From the NCBI RefSeq assembly GCF_022397955.1, contig NZ_JAKEUQ010000021.1, forward strand, positions 29,491-90,889: DNA of 61,399 bases, given 5' to 3'. This stretch comes from Vibrio sp. Isolate32 (GTDB taxonomy: Bacteria > Pseudomonadota > Gammaproteobacteria > Enterobacterales > Vibrionaceae). The notes under the pieces are model-generated. The model searched no databases. It saw nothing but the letters and a program-made list of their open reading frames with translations, and was not told the origin of the DNA. This document shows, piece after piece, positions 18,052-27,588 of the stretch (position 1 is the first letter of the stretch; each line of letters opens with the position of its first letter). Both the position numbers and the translations under genes were made by a program.

Positions 18052-18723
18052 ATGAAAAAAGCGCTGATCGCTTTACTTGTATTGTTAATCTTGGGTGGAG
18101 GAGGCGCTGCGTACTACTTCTTCATTATGAAGAAAGATCCTACGCCACCAGAAAAAGTTGAAGAGCCCGTTGCTGAAACTATGGAGCAACCTATATCTGA
18201 ATTAAAGCCAGTTATGGAACTACAACCTGAGCCAGAGCAGACAGAGTTTTATGTGTTAGATAGAAAGCTCGAGGTGGTAGAACAGCCTGAGATTGATGGC
18301 TTGATAACGGACTACCTCTACAAAGGCGAAAAGGTCGAAGTACTTGAGAAGCAGGGGGATTGGGCTCGTATTTCCGATTATATTGTTCTGAAAGAAGGGG
18401 GACCAAAGATTGCCGAATGGGTGGCGATGTCAGGTCTCTCGAATGATGAAGTGGTTATTTCTGATAAGGAAAACAAAGAGATATTAGACTCTTACTTAGT
18501 TAAGTCCGACGATCTTAAGTTGTACCAAGAGAAATTTCGTAACTCAGTTGCTAAGTTGATTTCTGAAGGTGAGTGCGAACCAAGTGACTTTGAAGAGTTA
18601 GGTGGTTGGGTAAAATCAGTTCGGTATAGCGAGCGCGATGTTTACTTTATCTACTGCGGTGGTTTATCTCTTGAAAACAAAATTTATCTTGATGTAAATA
18701 CCAATGAAATATTTATAGATTAA
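18052..18723 (+). CDS. Membrane-anchored SH3-like domain protein
   Basis: 223 residues. A single N-terminal membrane anchor (about 3-25, ending YYFFIMKK) precedes a Pro/Glu-rich linker (about 30-62). Then comes a bacterial SH3-like domain (about 63-140: FYVLDRKLEVVEQP, GEKVEVLEKQGDWARIS, AEWVAMSGL), a fold often used to touch peptidoglycan or peptides in the periplasm. A C-terminal region with two Cys (GECEPSDFEELG, YFIYCGGLS) may be disulphide-linked. It forms its own unit, ended by a strong hairpin at 18790. The function is unknown. Confidence 0.7.
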   Translation: MKKALIALLVLLILGGGGAAYYFFIMKKDPTPPEKVEEPVAETMEQPISELKPVMELQPEPEQTEFYVLDRKLEVVEQPEIDGLITDYLYKGEKVEVLEKQGDWARISDYIVLKEGGPKIAEWVAMSGLSNDEVVISDKENKEILDSYLVKSDDLKLYQEKFRNSVAKLISEGECEPSDFEELGGWVKSVRYSERDVYFIYCGGLSLENKIYLDVNTNEIFID

Positions 18724-18789
18724 GAGACAATCAAGTATTACTATTGAGAATGTAACCGTCGCTAGACTATAAGTTATTAATTAATTATT

Positions 18790-18825
18790 AAAGCCCACTC
18801 TGCAATAGAGTGGGCTTTTTTATTA
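18790..18825 (+). terminator. Terminator of the SH3-domain gene
   Basis: AAAGCCCACTCT / AGAGTGGGCTTT perfect 12-bp stem with a five-base loop and T run. Confidence 0.9.
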
Positions 18826-19029
18826 TTTAGACAATGGAGTTTCAATCATTTTACCTTTAAATTCATATTGAGCACTTTATAGGATAAATAAGATAGATTT
18901 ATTAATAAGAGATAATTCTATTGCTAATATTCTTCCGGTCAATTAATTATATTTATAATATTGCATTCTTATTGAAACAAGATTTGGATTATAGTTTTCT
19001 CTTTGCTTTACAGTGACTTACCCTTTGTG

Positions 19030-19058
19030 TTGACATAAGTGCCATTAAAAAATTAATT
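19030..19058 (+). promoter_or_regulatory. Candidate promoter of the pha operon
   Basis: A perfect -35 TTGACA (19030-19035), a 17-bp spacer, and a weak -10 TTAATT (19053-19058), 230 bp before phaB. The -10 is poor, so confidence is low. Confidence 0.35.
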
Positions 19059-19288
19059 CAAAATCATAAGCTTGCGTGCATTTCACATATTCTTAACATT
19101 TCACGATTTTTGAGACGCAAGTCAGATTTTCATAGATTAATGGAAATTATTTTCTGTTTGTAATAATAATTTTTGATTTTTATATGTAGTGTTTAATTAA
19201 AGCGAAACGAAAAGATTAATTGTCGAGTAAGACATTATCTTATTAACATCATTGTTACTTTAATTGTTTGTAAGGGATGGAACCATTA

Positions 19289-20029
19289 ATGAAAAAACTT
19301 GCTTTAATTACAGGGTCAAAGGGCGGTATCGGATCGGCAATATCTTCTAAGCTAGTCGCTGATGGGTATCGTGTGATTGCGACTTATTTTACTGGAAATT
19401 ATCAGTGTGCGCTGGAGTGGTTCAACGAGAAACAATTTACTGAAGATCAAGTGAGATTGTTTGAATTGGATGTCACCAACACACAAGAGTGCGCATTGAG
19501 CTTGAGCAAGTTGTTAGAGGAAGAGGGAACCGTTGATGTTCTCGTTAATAACGCTGGCATTACACGTGATAGCGTATTTAAAAAGATGAACGCCGAAGCG
19601 TGGAAAGAGGTTATCGAAACGAACTTGAACAGCTTGTTTAATGTGACTCAACCTCTATTCGCTCCTATGTGTGAGAAAGGTAACTGCAGAGTTATCAATA
19701 TCTCCTCAGTGAATGGCCTTAAAGGTCAATTTGGGCAAACCAACTACTCTGCAGCAAAAGCGGGAATGATTGGTTTTTCGAAAGCATTAGCAGCAGAAGG
19801 TGCGCGCAGCGGCGTGACCGTTAATGTTATTGCTCCGGGTTACACCGCAACGCCAATGGTTGAACAAATGAAGCCTGAAGTATTGGATTCAATCAAAAAC
19901 CAAATCCCAATGAAACGTTTAGCAACGCCTGTGGAAATTGCCGAAGCGGTTGGGTTCCTAGCAAGTGATTCTGGTGCGTATATTACGGGCGAGACTTTGT
20001 CTGTAAATGGCGGCTTATACATGCACTAA
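19289..20029 (+). CDS. phaB: Acetoacetyl-CoA reductase PhaB
   Basis: A 246-residue short-chain dehydrogenase that reduces acetoacetyl-CoA to (R)-3-hydroxybutyryl-CoA with NADPH, the second step of PHB synthesis. Visible motifs: TGSKGGIG (nucleotide binding), NNAG, the catalytic Ser (INISSVNG) and YSAAKAG (Tyr-x3-Lys), and the C-terminal GETLSVNGG. An ATG 12 bases earlier at 19277 sits directly against the AAGGG and is too close, so 19289 is chosen. First gene of phaB-phaA-phaP-phaC. Confidence 0.95.
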   Translation: MKKLALITGSKGGIGSAISSKLVADGYRVIATYFTGNYQCALEWFNEKQFTEDQVRLFELDVTNTQECALSLSKLLEEEGTVDVLVNNAGITRDSVFKKMNAEAWKEVIETNLNSLFNVTQPLFAPMCEKGNCRVINISSVNGLKGQFGQTNYSAAKAGMIGFSKALAAEGARSGVTVNVIAPGYTATPMVEQMKPEVLDSIKNQIPMKRLATPVEIAEAVGFLASDSGAYITGETLSVNGGLYMH

Positions 20030-20052
20030 TTGCAGAAACTGACAAGGATTGA

Positions 20053-21267
20053 ATGATGGAAAAAGTATTTATAGTTGCGGCAAAACGCACGCCTATTGGT
20101 GCATTTACGGGTTCATTGAAAGGTATTACAGCAGGTGAATTGGCTGGTGTTGCGATCAAAGGTGCATTGGACTCAGTAGAGCTTCCTTTAGATGTCATTG
20201 ATGAAGTGATTGTAGGCAATGTGATTTCCGCTGGTCAAGGTATGGGCGTTGCACGTCAGGCTTCAATCTACGCAGGGCTACCTGAAGAGACTCCAGCTTA
20301 CGGCGTTAACATGATCTGCGGTAGTGGTATGAAATCAGTCATGGACGCTGCAGCTCATATTAAAGCCCAAGATGCAGAAATCGTAGTTGCTGCGGGCGTG
20401 GAGGTGATGTCTCAAATCCCTTTCGTGGTTCCGCCAAGTATTCGTAACGGACACAAAATGGGCGACATTTCGATGAAAGATCTGCTTGTTGGCGATGGCC
20501 TGACGGATGCGTTCAATCATTATCACATGGGTGTGACAGCAGAGAACATTGCGAATGCATTGAATATCTCGCGTCTTGCTCAAGACAACTACGCGCTAGA
20601 AAGCCAACAAAAAGCGGTAGCTGCGATTGAAGCGGGTAAGTTTGCTGACCAAATTGTGCCTGTTGAAGTGAAACAGCGCAGACAGACCGTCACCTTTGAT
20701 ACCGATGAATATCCGAAAGCGGATGCAACGTTCGAAGGTTTGCAAAAGCTTCGTCCTGCATTCGACCGTGAAGGTACGGTCACTGCGGGCAACGCTTCGG
20801 GCATTAATGATGGCGCGAGTGCAATCATCTTGGCTTCAGAGAGTGCTGTAACGAAATACGGCCTGACACCACTGGTAGAGCTAACAAGCTACGCACAATC
20901 TGGATTAGACCCAAAGATCATGGGCTTGGGTCCAGTAGAGGCTCTATCTAAAGCGCTGGATAAGGCTGACTTAACACTCGAACAAGTTGATCTGTTTGAG
21001 TTAAACGAAGCGTTTGCGGCTCAAGCTTTAGGTGTGATGTATCAGCTTTCAGAGCAACACGATCTACCTCTTGAAGCCTTTAAACCAAAAGTGAATGTCA
21101 ATGGTGGCGCGATTGCTCTTGGGCATCCACTAGGCGCATCGGGGAATCGAATCATTGTCTCACTTATTCACGAAATGCTTGAGCAAGAGAGCACTTATGG
21201 TGTTGCTTCACTCTGTGTAGGTGGGGGAATGGGAACCGCTGTTTTGCTAAAGAGTATTGAAGGCTAA
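20053..21267 (+). CDS. phaA: Acetyl-CoA acetyltransferase (beta-ketothiolase) PhaA
   Basis: A 404-residue thiolase that condenses two acetyl-CoA to acetoacetyl-CoA. The nucleophilic Cys sits in NMICGSGMKS. The second active-site motif is NVNGGAIALGHPLGASG (His), and the third is SLCVGGGMG (Cys). The start is a double ATG (20053/20056) after AAGGAT. It lies 23 bases after phaB. It is slightly longer than typical PhaA (about 393), with the extra residues in internal loops. Fatty-acid thiolase is an alternative, but the operon decides for PhaA. Confidence 0.95.
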   Translation: MMEKVFIVAAKRTPIGAFTGSLKGITAGELAGVAIKGALDSVELPLDVIDEVIVGNVISAGQGMGVARQASIYAGLPEETPAYGVNMICGSGMKSVMDAAAHIKAQDAEIVVAAGVEVMSQIPFVVPPSIRNGHKMGDISMKDLLVGDGLTDAFNHYHMGVTAENIANALNISRLAQDNYALESQQKAVAAIEAGKFADQIVPVEVKQRRQTVTFDTDEYPKADATFEGLQKLRPAFDREGTVTAGNASGINDGASAIILASESAVTKYGLTPLVELTSYAQSGLDPKIMGLGPVEALSKALDKADLTLEQVDLFELNEAFAAQALGVMYQLSEQHDLPLEAFKPKVNVNGGAIALGHPLGASGNRIIVSLIHEMLEQESTYGVASLCVGGGMGTAVLLKSIEG

Positions 21268-21399
21268 CCCCCGACGTATCATTGGCAAACTAAACAATTT
21301 ATCGCGGCAGTCTACAAGGTGCGTTAGTGAGCAATAATGCCTTGGCTGAAACGATACAAGTACGAATTTACTAAACTATGTATTCATCAGGAGTTACTT

Positions 21400-21747
21400 A
21401 TGTACACGGATATTTTCAAAACAATCACTGACCAAACTGAAAAGCAATTTGAACCGTACTTTAAGTTCAACAAGTTAGTTGCAAAGAACGTTCAAACCAT
21501 GACGGAATTGCAAATGAATGCGATGAAGACTTATACGGACATGGGTCTTGCTCAAATGAAAGCGGTAAGTGAAATTAAAGATGTGAACAGCCTTACTGCA
21601 TTCAACAGCCAGCAACTAGCAGCGTTAACTCAACTGTCTCAACAGATGATGAGCGACAGCGCAAAGCTGCAAGCGGTGGCGAAAGAATTCAAAGAAGACG
21701 TTGAAACACTAACAACTGAAAACTTGAAAACAGTTACACCTGCATAA
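21400..21747 (+). CDS. phaP: Phasin, granule-associated protein
   Basis: A 115-residue, fully helical, amphipathic protein without signal or membrane segments. It opens MYTDIFKTITDQTEKQFEPY and has the phasin pattern of repeated Gln/Met-rich helices (ELQMNAMKTYTDMGLAQMKA, QQLAALTQLSQQMMSD). Phasins coat PHA granules and control their size and number. AGGAG precedes ATG at 21400; the frame extends upstream to 21337 without a site. Between phaA and phaC, its context supports the call. Confidence 0.88.
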   Translation: MYTDIFKTITDQTEKQFEPYFKFNKLVAKNVQTMTELQMNAMKTYTDMGLAQMKAVSEIKDVNSLTAFNSQQLAALTQLSQQMMSDSAKLQAVAKEFKEDVETLTTENLKTVTPA

Positions 21748-21751
21748 ATTC

Positions 21752-21803
21752 AATCGCCATCGAGTTAGCGCAGTGTTTACTGTGAGGCTCGGTGGCGATT
21801 TTC
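21752..21803 (+). terminator. Hairpin between phasin and PHA synthase genes
   Basis: AATCGCCATCGAG pairs with CTCGGTGGCGATT (one G-U) over a 23-base loop, followed by TTTTCC. The weak T tract suggests partial termination, leaving more phasin than synthase mRNA (inference). Confidence 0.55.
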
Positions 21804-21822
21804 CGATTATTGGAGTCATGTT

Positions 21823-23649
21823 ATGTTTCAACACTTCTTTTCGGACTACCTTGTTAAACTTCAACAAACAAACCAGCAATGGTGGGACAACTTTGAACAA
21901 AACAAGGAAGCCGCGCAATCTCCCCTAAACCAAGCGATGCAAGAATTGAATTTTGACGATGCATCGAAAATCTTCGAGCAAGCCGCTAAACAACCCGCTG
22001 TACTCCTTCAGTTACAATCCCAATGGTGGGAGCAACAACTTAAGATCTGGCAAAACGCCGCATTGATGGGTAACACAGAGAGTGTCATTACTGAAGATCG
22101 CAGTGATAAACGCTTTATTGATGAAGCGTGGAAAAACGACCCATTTTATAGTTTTATAAAGCAATCCTATCTGTTGTTTAGCAAAAGCTATATGGACACC
22201 ATATACTCAATTGACGGCATTGATGAGAAAACTAAAGAGCGTGTTGCGTTCTTCTCACGTCAAGCGATTAACGCACTTTCGCCGAGCAACTTTATTGCGA
22301 CAAACCCAGAGCTGATGAAATTGACGCTCGAGCGAAATGGTGAAAACCTGATCGATGGGCTTGAGCAATTGCAGGCTGATGTTGAAGCAAGCGCTGATAT
22401 CCTCAAGATCCGTATGACTAACAATAATGCATTCCGGTTGGGAGTAGATGTTGCCAATACAGAAGGGGACGTTGTTTTTCAAAATGAATTGTTCGAACTG
22501 ATTCAATACTACCCGAAAACGCCTCAGGTTAATGCTACGCCCTTGCTGATCGTGCCGCCGTTTATCAATAAGTATTACATTCTCGATCTTCGTGAGAAGA
22601 ACTCGATGGTTCGCTGGTTGCTTGAACAAGGGCATAGTGTGTTCATGATGTCTTGGCGCAATCCTAGTGAAGCACAGAAAGAGTTAGAGTTTGGTGACTA
22701 TGTTACTGAAGGTGTAGCGAAAGCTGTGACCGCAATTGAAGACATTACCGGCAAAGAGCAGATCAACGCTGCGGGTTACTGTATTGGCGGAACCGTATTG
22801 GCTTCAACAGTCGCTTATTATGCAGCTAAGCGTATGAAGAAACGCATTAAAACCGCGACCTTCTTTACGACTCTATTAGACTTCTCTCAGCCGGGAGAGG
22901 TTGGCGCATATATCAATGAAACGATCATTAACGCCATTGAGAAACAGAACGACGCTAAAGGCTTCATGGATGGTCGTTCATTAAGCGTAACGTTCAGTTT
23001 GCTTCGTGAAAACAGCTTGTACTGGAACTACTACATCGATAACTACCTCAAGGGCAGCAGCCCAATGGAGTTTGATCTGTTGTATTGGAACAGTGATAGC
23101 ACTAACGTTGCGGCTAAATGCCATAACTTCTTGCTGCGAGAGCTTTATCTTGAAAACAAACTGGTTCAAGACAAAGGCGTGAAAGTAGGCGGTGTTTGGG
23201 TTGATCTGAATAAGATCAAAATACCAAGCTACTTCATCTCGGCTAAAGAAGATCATATTGCCTTATGGCAGGGGACTTACCGTGGTGCACTGAATACCGG
23301 TGGCAATAAAACGTTTGTGCTTGGAGAGTCTGGTCATATTGCAGGCATTGTTAATCACCCAGACAAGAAAAAGTACGGATTCTGGCTAAACGACAACTTA
23401 GATGATTCTGCGGACGAGTGGCTATCGAATGCTACTCACAATGAAGGTTCTTGGTGGACACACTGGAATCAATGGCTACAAGGCTTTGAAGCGGGTGAAA
23501 AGATTGAACCGTTCAATCAAGGTTCTGAGTTATATCCTGTGATTGGTAAGGCACCAGGTAACTACGTAAAACAGGTGCTTCCAATTGTCGATAAAGCTGA
23601 GAGCGATACAGAAGTCACTGAGAAAGGCGGTCAACCAAGCGACGCGTAG
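21823..23649 (+). CDS. phaC: Class I poly(3-hydroxyalkanoate) synthase
   Basis: A 608-residue enzyme that polymerises (R)-3-hydroxyacyl-CoA on the granule surface. The lipase-like box is GYCIGG with the catalytic Cys; the partners are Asp in ISAKEDHIAL and His in GESGHIAGIVNHP. The N-terminal region (1-200) is the usual helical part, and the Trp-rich EGSWWTHWNQWL near the C-terminus is typical. Length and the absence of phaE or phaR neighbours point to class I. TGGAGT precedes the start. Last gene of the pha block. Confidence 0.95.
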   Translation: MFQHFFSDYLVKLQQTNQQWWDNFEQNKEAAQSPLNQAMQELNFDDASKIFEQAAKQPAVLLQLQSQWWEQQLKIWQNAALMGNTESVITEDRSDKRFIDEAWKNDPFYSFIKQSYLLFSKSYMDTIYSIDGIDEKTKERVAFFSRQAINALSPSNFIATNPELMKLTLERNGENLIDGLEQLQADVEASADILKIRMTNNNAFRLGVDVANTEGDVVFQNELFELIQYYPKTPQVNATPLLIVPPFINKYYILDLREKNSMVRWLLEQGHSVFMMSWRNPSEAQKELEFGDYVTEGVAKAVTAIEDITGKEQINAAGYCIGGTVLASTVAYYAAKRMKKRIKTATFFTTLLDFSQPGEVGAYINETIINAIEKQNDAKGFMDGRSLSVTFSLLRENSLYWNYYIDNYLKGSSPMEFDLLYWNSDSTNVAAKCHNFLLRELYLENKLVQDKGVKVGGVWVDLNKIKIPSYFISAKEDHIALWQGTYRGALNTGGNKTFVLGESGHIAGIVNHPDKKKYGFWLNDNLDDSADEWLSNATHNEGSWWTHWNQWLQGFEAGEKIEPFNQGSELYPVIGKAPGNYVKQVLPIVDKAESDTEVTEKGGQPSDA

Positions 23650-23696
23650 TTTTCGTATGGATACTTTGCAGCAATAAGACAGAACCGCAGGTAACA

Positions 23697-23725
23697 AAAA
23701 GCCACTGAACTCAGTGGCTTTTCAA
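23697..23725. terminator. Bidirectional terminator after phaC
   Basis: AAAAGCCACTGA / TCAGTGGCTTTT perfect stem; a T run on the minus-strand side also serves the nap operon read from the other direction. Confidence 0.85.
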
Positions 23726-23776
23726 CTTTAACTTATCCCTAACGTATCAAAAGTAGGAAAAAAGTTGATTCGATTC

Positions 23777-23914
23777 TTAATCCATTTCTTTGTCTTTACC
23801 CATAGATAAAATCCAAAGAGATACGGCTGCAACACCTACGAAGCCGGCAAGAATGATAAATGGCATAGCACTGTAACCTAGTATATGCCAAATCACGCTT
23901 TCTAAAGTACTCAT
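23777..23914 (-). CDS. Short membrane protein, TIGR02808-like
   Basis: 45 residues, one hydrophobic span (MPFIILAGFVGVAAVSLWIL) and a charged tail KDKEMD. AAGGAG sits seven bases before the ATG and the gene starts 12 bases after the napC stop, so it should be the last gene of the nap operon. From memory, such very short proteins next to nap genes in Vibrio and Shewanella are named TIGR02808. An accessory role at the membrane, analogous to the small NapE protein, is conceivable but untested. Confidence 0.75.
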   Translation of the reverse strand: MSTLESVIWHILGYSAMPFIILAGFVGVAAVSLWILSMGKDKEMD

Positions 23915-23925
23915 TCAATTGCTCC

Positions 23926-24504
23926 TTATTGCCAGCCTTCAACACCGTGCATGTCTGGTAACTTATGTGCGATACCCTTGTGGCAGTCTACACATGTCTT
24001 CTCACCAGAAGCCAGCGCTGTTGAGTGTTGTTTTGCACTACGAGGACTCTGCTCAGAGAAATCCATGTAATCGAACTGGTGACAGTTACGACACTCAAGT
24101 GAATCGTTCTTCTTCAATCGAGCCCATTCGCGCTCCGCTAAGTGATGACGACGCTCTTTGAATTTCTCAGGCGTGTCAATTGTCTTAGCAATAAAGTGAG
24201 CGTACAGCTCTTTTGATGCTTGAACCTTACGAACAATTTTATCCGTCCATTCATGTGGTACGTGACAGTCTGAACAGATTGCACGAACGCCTGAACGGTT
24301 AGAATAGTGAATTGTATCTTGGATCTCTTCAACGATAGGTGCGTGACAGCCAGAACAGAATTCTTCTGTATTGGTTGCTTCCATACCCGTGTTAAATGCA
24401 CCCCAGAACAAAAGACCGCCAGAGAACCCCAAGAAAAGCACAAGGCCTACGGCTGCTTTACTTGGAGTTGTTAGTCTTTTCCAAAACGCTTTTAGTAATT
24501 TCAT
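23926..24504 (-). CDS. napC: Tetrahaem quinol dehydrogenase NapC
   Basis: A 192-residue membrane-anchored cytochrome c of the NapC/NirT family. One N-terminal membrane helix (about 17-40) is followed by four CxxCH haem sites: CSGCH, CSDCH, CRNCH and CVDCH. It oxidises membrane quinol and passes electrons to NapB/NapA in the periplasm. No napGH genes are present here, so NapC should be the quinol entry point. It lies 29 bases after napB in the same operon. Confidence 0.95.
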   Translation of the reverse strand: MKLLKAFWKRLTTPSKAAVGLVLFLGFSGGLLFWGAFNTGMEATNTEEFCSGCHAPIVEEIQDTIHYSNRSGVRAICSDCHVPHEWTDKIVRKVQASKELYAHFIAKTIDTPEKFKERRHHLAEREWARLKKNDSLECRNCHQFDYMDFSEQSPRSAKQHSTALASGEKTCVDCHKGIAHKLPDMHGVEGWQ

Positions 24505-24533
24505 ATAATCGCCTCTCTACAATACGACTAAGA

Positions 24534-24989
24534 TTAGCGTAGTGAGTCAACAGGTTTGAATTCGTTCTCTACTAACGGTTTTGCATTAGCTTGAGGAACG
24601 TGACACTGCAGACAGAAGTAACGACGAGGTGAAACGTCAGCAAGTACTGCATCTTCACGGTTCATGTAGTGAGTAACACTAATTTTTGTTGCACCCATCT
24701 CTTTCGCATTTTTCCAGCTGTGGCAAGACAGACATTTATTTGCGTTTAGAGACACTTCGTAGCTACGGATATTGTGTGGTACCAATGGTGGTTGGTATAC
24801 GTAATCACTTTCAAGTACTTGCTCGCGAGGGTACTTTTTGAAGTCGTCTGCTGCACGCGTTGCCTCAAGCTCACTTGCACCACGTAAAGACTCTACGCCA
24901 CCAATGCCGCCAGGGTTATCCAGTTCAGCTTGAGCCACTCCAGCTAACAAAAGACCGGCTGATAGTAGGGCAGTAATCAGTTTTTTCAT
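24534..24989 (-). CDS. napB: Dihaem cytochrome c subunit NapB
   Basis: 151 residues. A Sec signal peptide (MKKLITALLSAGLLLAGVAQA) precedes a periplasmic protein with two haem motifs, CLSCH and CLQCH, plus the distal histidines expected of NapB (VPHNIRS, SVTHYMNR). It is the electron-transfer partner of NapA. Operon order napF-D-A-B-C supports the call. Confidence 0.95.
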   Translation of the reverse strand: MKKLITALLSAGLLLAGVAQAELDNPGGIGGVESLRGASELEATRAADDFKKYPREQVLESDYVYQPPLVPHNIRSYEVSLNANKCLSCHSWKNAKEMGATKISVTHYMNREDAVLADVSPRRYFCLQCHVPQANAKPLVENEFKPVDSLR

Positions 24990-25098
24990 GTTAATTTCTC
25001 CGCCTAAAGGCTAATTCTTTGAGAGGACTACTTTTTCTAAATGGTGAAAAAGTAGCCGCAATATTAAATACTTAAGATCGTTTCTCTAAGCCTAAGGC

Positions 25099-27588
25099 TT
25101 AAGCAACTTTAGTGATCTTAACTGGACACTTCTTGTAGTCCGTCTGTTTAGACAGAGGATCCGTTGCATCCAAGATCAACTTGTTGATCAGAATTCTTGC
25201 ATCAAAGAATGGTACGAATACCAAGCCTTGTGGTGGACGGTTACGGCCGCGAGTTTCAACACGCACACGAACTTCACCACGTTTGTTTTCAATAAGAACT
25301 TCATCACCACGGCGTAGGCCACGAGCTTTAGCGTCAGCAGGATGCATGTAACAAAGTGCATCCGGTACTGCTTTGTAAAGTTCTGGTACACGACGAGTCA
25401 TAGTACCTGTATGCCAGTGCTCAAGAACACGACCAGTACATAACCACATGTCGTACTCATCATTTGGTACTTCTGGTGGCGCCTCGTATGGAGCATTGAT
25501 GATCAGTGCTTTACCGTCTGGCTTACCATAGAAATCCCAACCAGAGCCTGCTTTCGCATATGGATCTGAACCTTCTTTAAAGCGCCATTGAGTTTCTTTA
25601 CCATCAACAACTGGCCAACGTAGACCACGAACTTGGTGGTAGCGATCATATGGTGCTAAATCGTGACCGTGGCCGCGACCAAAGGCTGCATATTCTTCGA
25701 ATAGGCCTTTCTGTACGTAGAAACCTTGTGCTTGTGCGTCGTCGTTAAGCTCTTGAGCTTCAGACAGAGGGAAAGCATCAACATTGCCGTTTTTGTAAAG
25801 CACGTCGTACATGGTCTTGCCACGTAGTTCAGGTGCTTTAGCTAGAAGCTCTTCGCCCCAAACTTCTTCGATAGTGAAGCGTTTAGAGAACTCCATGATT
25901 TGCCATAGGTCAGACTTAGCTTCACCTACAGTCTTTACTTGCTGGTACCAAGCTTGTGTACGACGCTCTGCGTTACCGTAAGCACCTTCTTTTTCAATCC
26001 ACATTGCTGTTGGAAGGATAAGGTCAGCGGCTTGCGCAGTTGCTGTTGGGTAAGGGTCAGAACATACGATGAAGTTTTCTGGATTACGGTAACCAGGTAG
26101 ACGTTCAGTGTTGATGTTTGGACCAGCTTGCATGTTGTTGTTACACATTACCCAGTAAGCATTGATAGTACCGTCTTTTAGTGCGCGGTCTTGAGCAACA
26201 GCGTGTTTGCCTGGCTTAGGTGGGATAGTGCCTTCTGGAAGTTTCCAGATTTCTTCTGCAATCTTACGGTGTTTAGGATTTGCAACTACCATATCTGCTG
26301 GTAGACGGTGAGAGAACGTACCTACTTCACGAGCTGTACCACAAGCAGATGGTTGGCCAGTTAGTGAGAATGGGCTGTTACCTGGAGTAGAAATCTTACC
26401 TGTTAGAAGGTGGATGTTGTACACAAGGCTGTTCATCCATACACCACGAGTATGCTGGTTCATCCCCATTGTCCATAGAGACATTACTTTGATGTTTGGA
26501 TCCGCGTACTGTTTCGCAAGCTTAATCAGGTTCTCTTGAGATACGCCTGACATTTCAGATGCTTTCTCTACTGTGTACTCTGCAACTGCTGCTTTATACT
26601 CTTCGAAAGTGATTGCAGTCATTGCACCTGAGTTAGGGTTTGCTGCTGCTTTCTGTAGTGGATCGTCATCACGAAGGCCGTAACCGATGTCAGTCGTTGC
26701 CTGTTTGAAGTGCGTGTGCTTGTTTACGAAGTCCCAGTTAACCGCATCGTTTTGAATGATGTAGTTTGCAATGAAGTTTGCAATTGCAAGGTCAGACTGA
26801 GGGTTGAAGATGTAACCAGTATCTGCAAGCTCAAAAGAACGGTGGTAGTAAGTAGACAGTACGTTTACTTGAACGTGTGGGTGGCTTAGACGACGGTCTG
26901 TGATACGAGTCCATAGTACTGGGTGCATTTCTGCCATGTTTGAACCCCACAGTACAAATGCGTCTGCGTGTTCGAAGTCATCGTAACAACCCATTGGCTC
27001 ATCGATACCGAAGGTACGCATAAATGCACCTACCGCTGAAGCCATACAGTGACGAGCGTTTGGATCGATGTTGTTTGAACGGAAACCCGCTTTCATCATC
27101 TTAACAGCAGCGTAGCCTTCCATTACTGTCCATTGGCCAGAACCGAACATACCAACACCAGTTGGGCCGTTCTTCTTAAGAGAGGCTTTCCACTTCTCAG
27201 CCATTACGTCGAATGCTTTGTCCCATGATACAGGTGTGAAATCACCATCTTTATGGAACTCACCATCTTTCATACGAAGAAGAGGTTGCTCAAGACGGTC
27301 TTTACCGTACATGATTTTTGAAAGGAAGTAGCCTTTAATACAGTTAAGGCCTTTGTTTACAGGTGCTTCAGGGTCGCCTTGAGTTGCAACCACTTTGCCA
27401 TTTTGAGTACCCACTAGTACCGAACAGCCTGTACCACAAAAACGACAAGGCGCTTTATCCCAAGTGATTTTTGTTTGATCTGAGCTAGCAATCAGGTTGG
27501 TTGCTGTTGCTGGTAGTGTTACACCTGCAACGGCTGCCGCAGATGCAGCTGCGTTTGCTTTCACAAACGCACGTCTTGTCATTTTCAT
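25099..27588 (-). CDS. napA: Periplasmic nitrate reductase catalytic subunit NapA
   Basis: An 829-residue molybdoenzyme that reduces nitrate to nitrite in the periplasm. The Tat signal is MTRRAFVKANAAA. The [4Fe-4S] ligands are CRFCGTGC and the later GLNCIKG; the Mo-ligand Cys lies in NARHCMAS. The bis-MGD-binding domains run to the end (EHWHTGTMTRR, PLSKQTDYKKCPVKI). Length equals that of E. coli NapA. The start overlaps the napD stop by four bases (ATGA), which indicates translational coupling. Confidence 0.97.
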   Translation of the reverse strand: MKMTRRAFVKANAAASAAAVAGVTLPATATNLIASSDQTKITWDKAPCRFCGTGCSVLVGTQNGKVVATQGDPEAPVNKGLNCIKGYFLSKIMYGKDRLEQPLLRMKDGEFHKDGDFTPVSWDKAFDVMAEKWKASLKKNGPTGVGMFGSGQWTVMEGYAAVKMMKAGFRSNNIDPNARHCMASAVGAFMRTFGIDEPMGCYDDFEHADAFVLWGSNMAEMHPVLWTRITDRRLSHPHVQVNVLSTYYHRSFELADTGYIFNPQSDLAIANFIANYIIQNDAVNWDFVNKHTHFKQATTDIGYGLRDDDPLQKAAANPNSGAMTAITFEEYKAAVAEYTVEKASEMSGVSQENLIKLAKQYADPNIKVMSLWTMGMNQHTRGVWMNSLVYNIHLLTGKISTPGNSPFSLTGQPSACGTAREVGTFSHRLPADMVVANPKHRKIAEEIWKLPEGTIPPKPGKHAVAQDRALKDGTINAYWVMCNNNMQAGPNINTERLPGYRNPENFIVCSDPYPTATAQAADLILPTAMWIEKEGAYGNAERRTQAWYQQVKTVGEAKSDLWQIMEFSKRFTIEEVWGEELLAKAPELRGKTMYDVLYKNGNVDAFPLSEAQELNDDAQAQGFYVQKGLFEEYAAFGRGHGHDLAPYDRYHQVRGLRWPVVDGKETQWRFKEGSDPYAKAGSGWDFYGKPDGKALIINAPYEAPPEVPNDEYDMWLCTGRVLEHWHTGTMTRRVPELYKAVPDALCYMHPADAKARGLRRGDEVLIENKRGEVRVRVETRGRNRPPQGLVFVPFFDARILINKLILDATDPLSKQTDYKKCPVKITKVA

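Larger units (their letters stand above)
18724..19288. other. AT-rich control region before the PHA genes
   Basis: 565 bases with no gene. It holds the terminator at 18790, a candidate promoter at 19030 and long A/T tracts (18830-19010, 19130-19250). AT-rich upstream regions of this sort often attract nucleoid proteins (inference). Confidence 0.5.
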
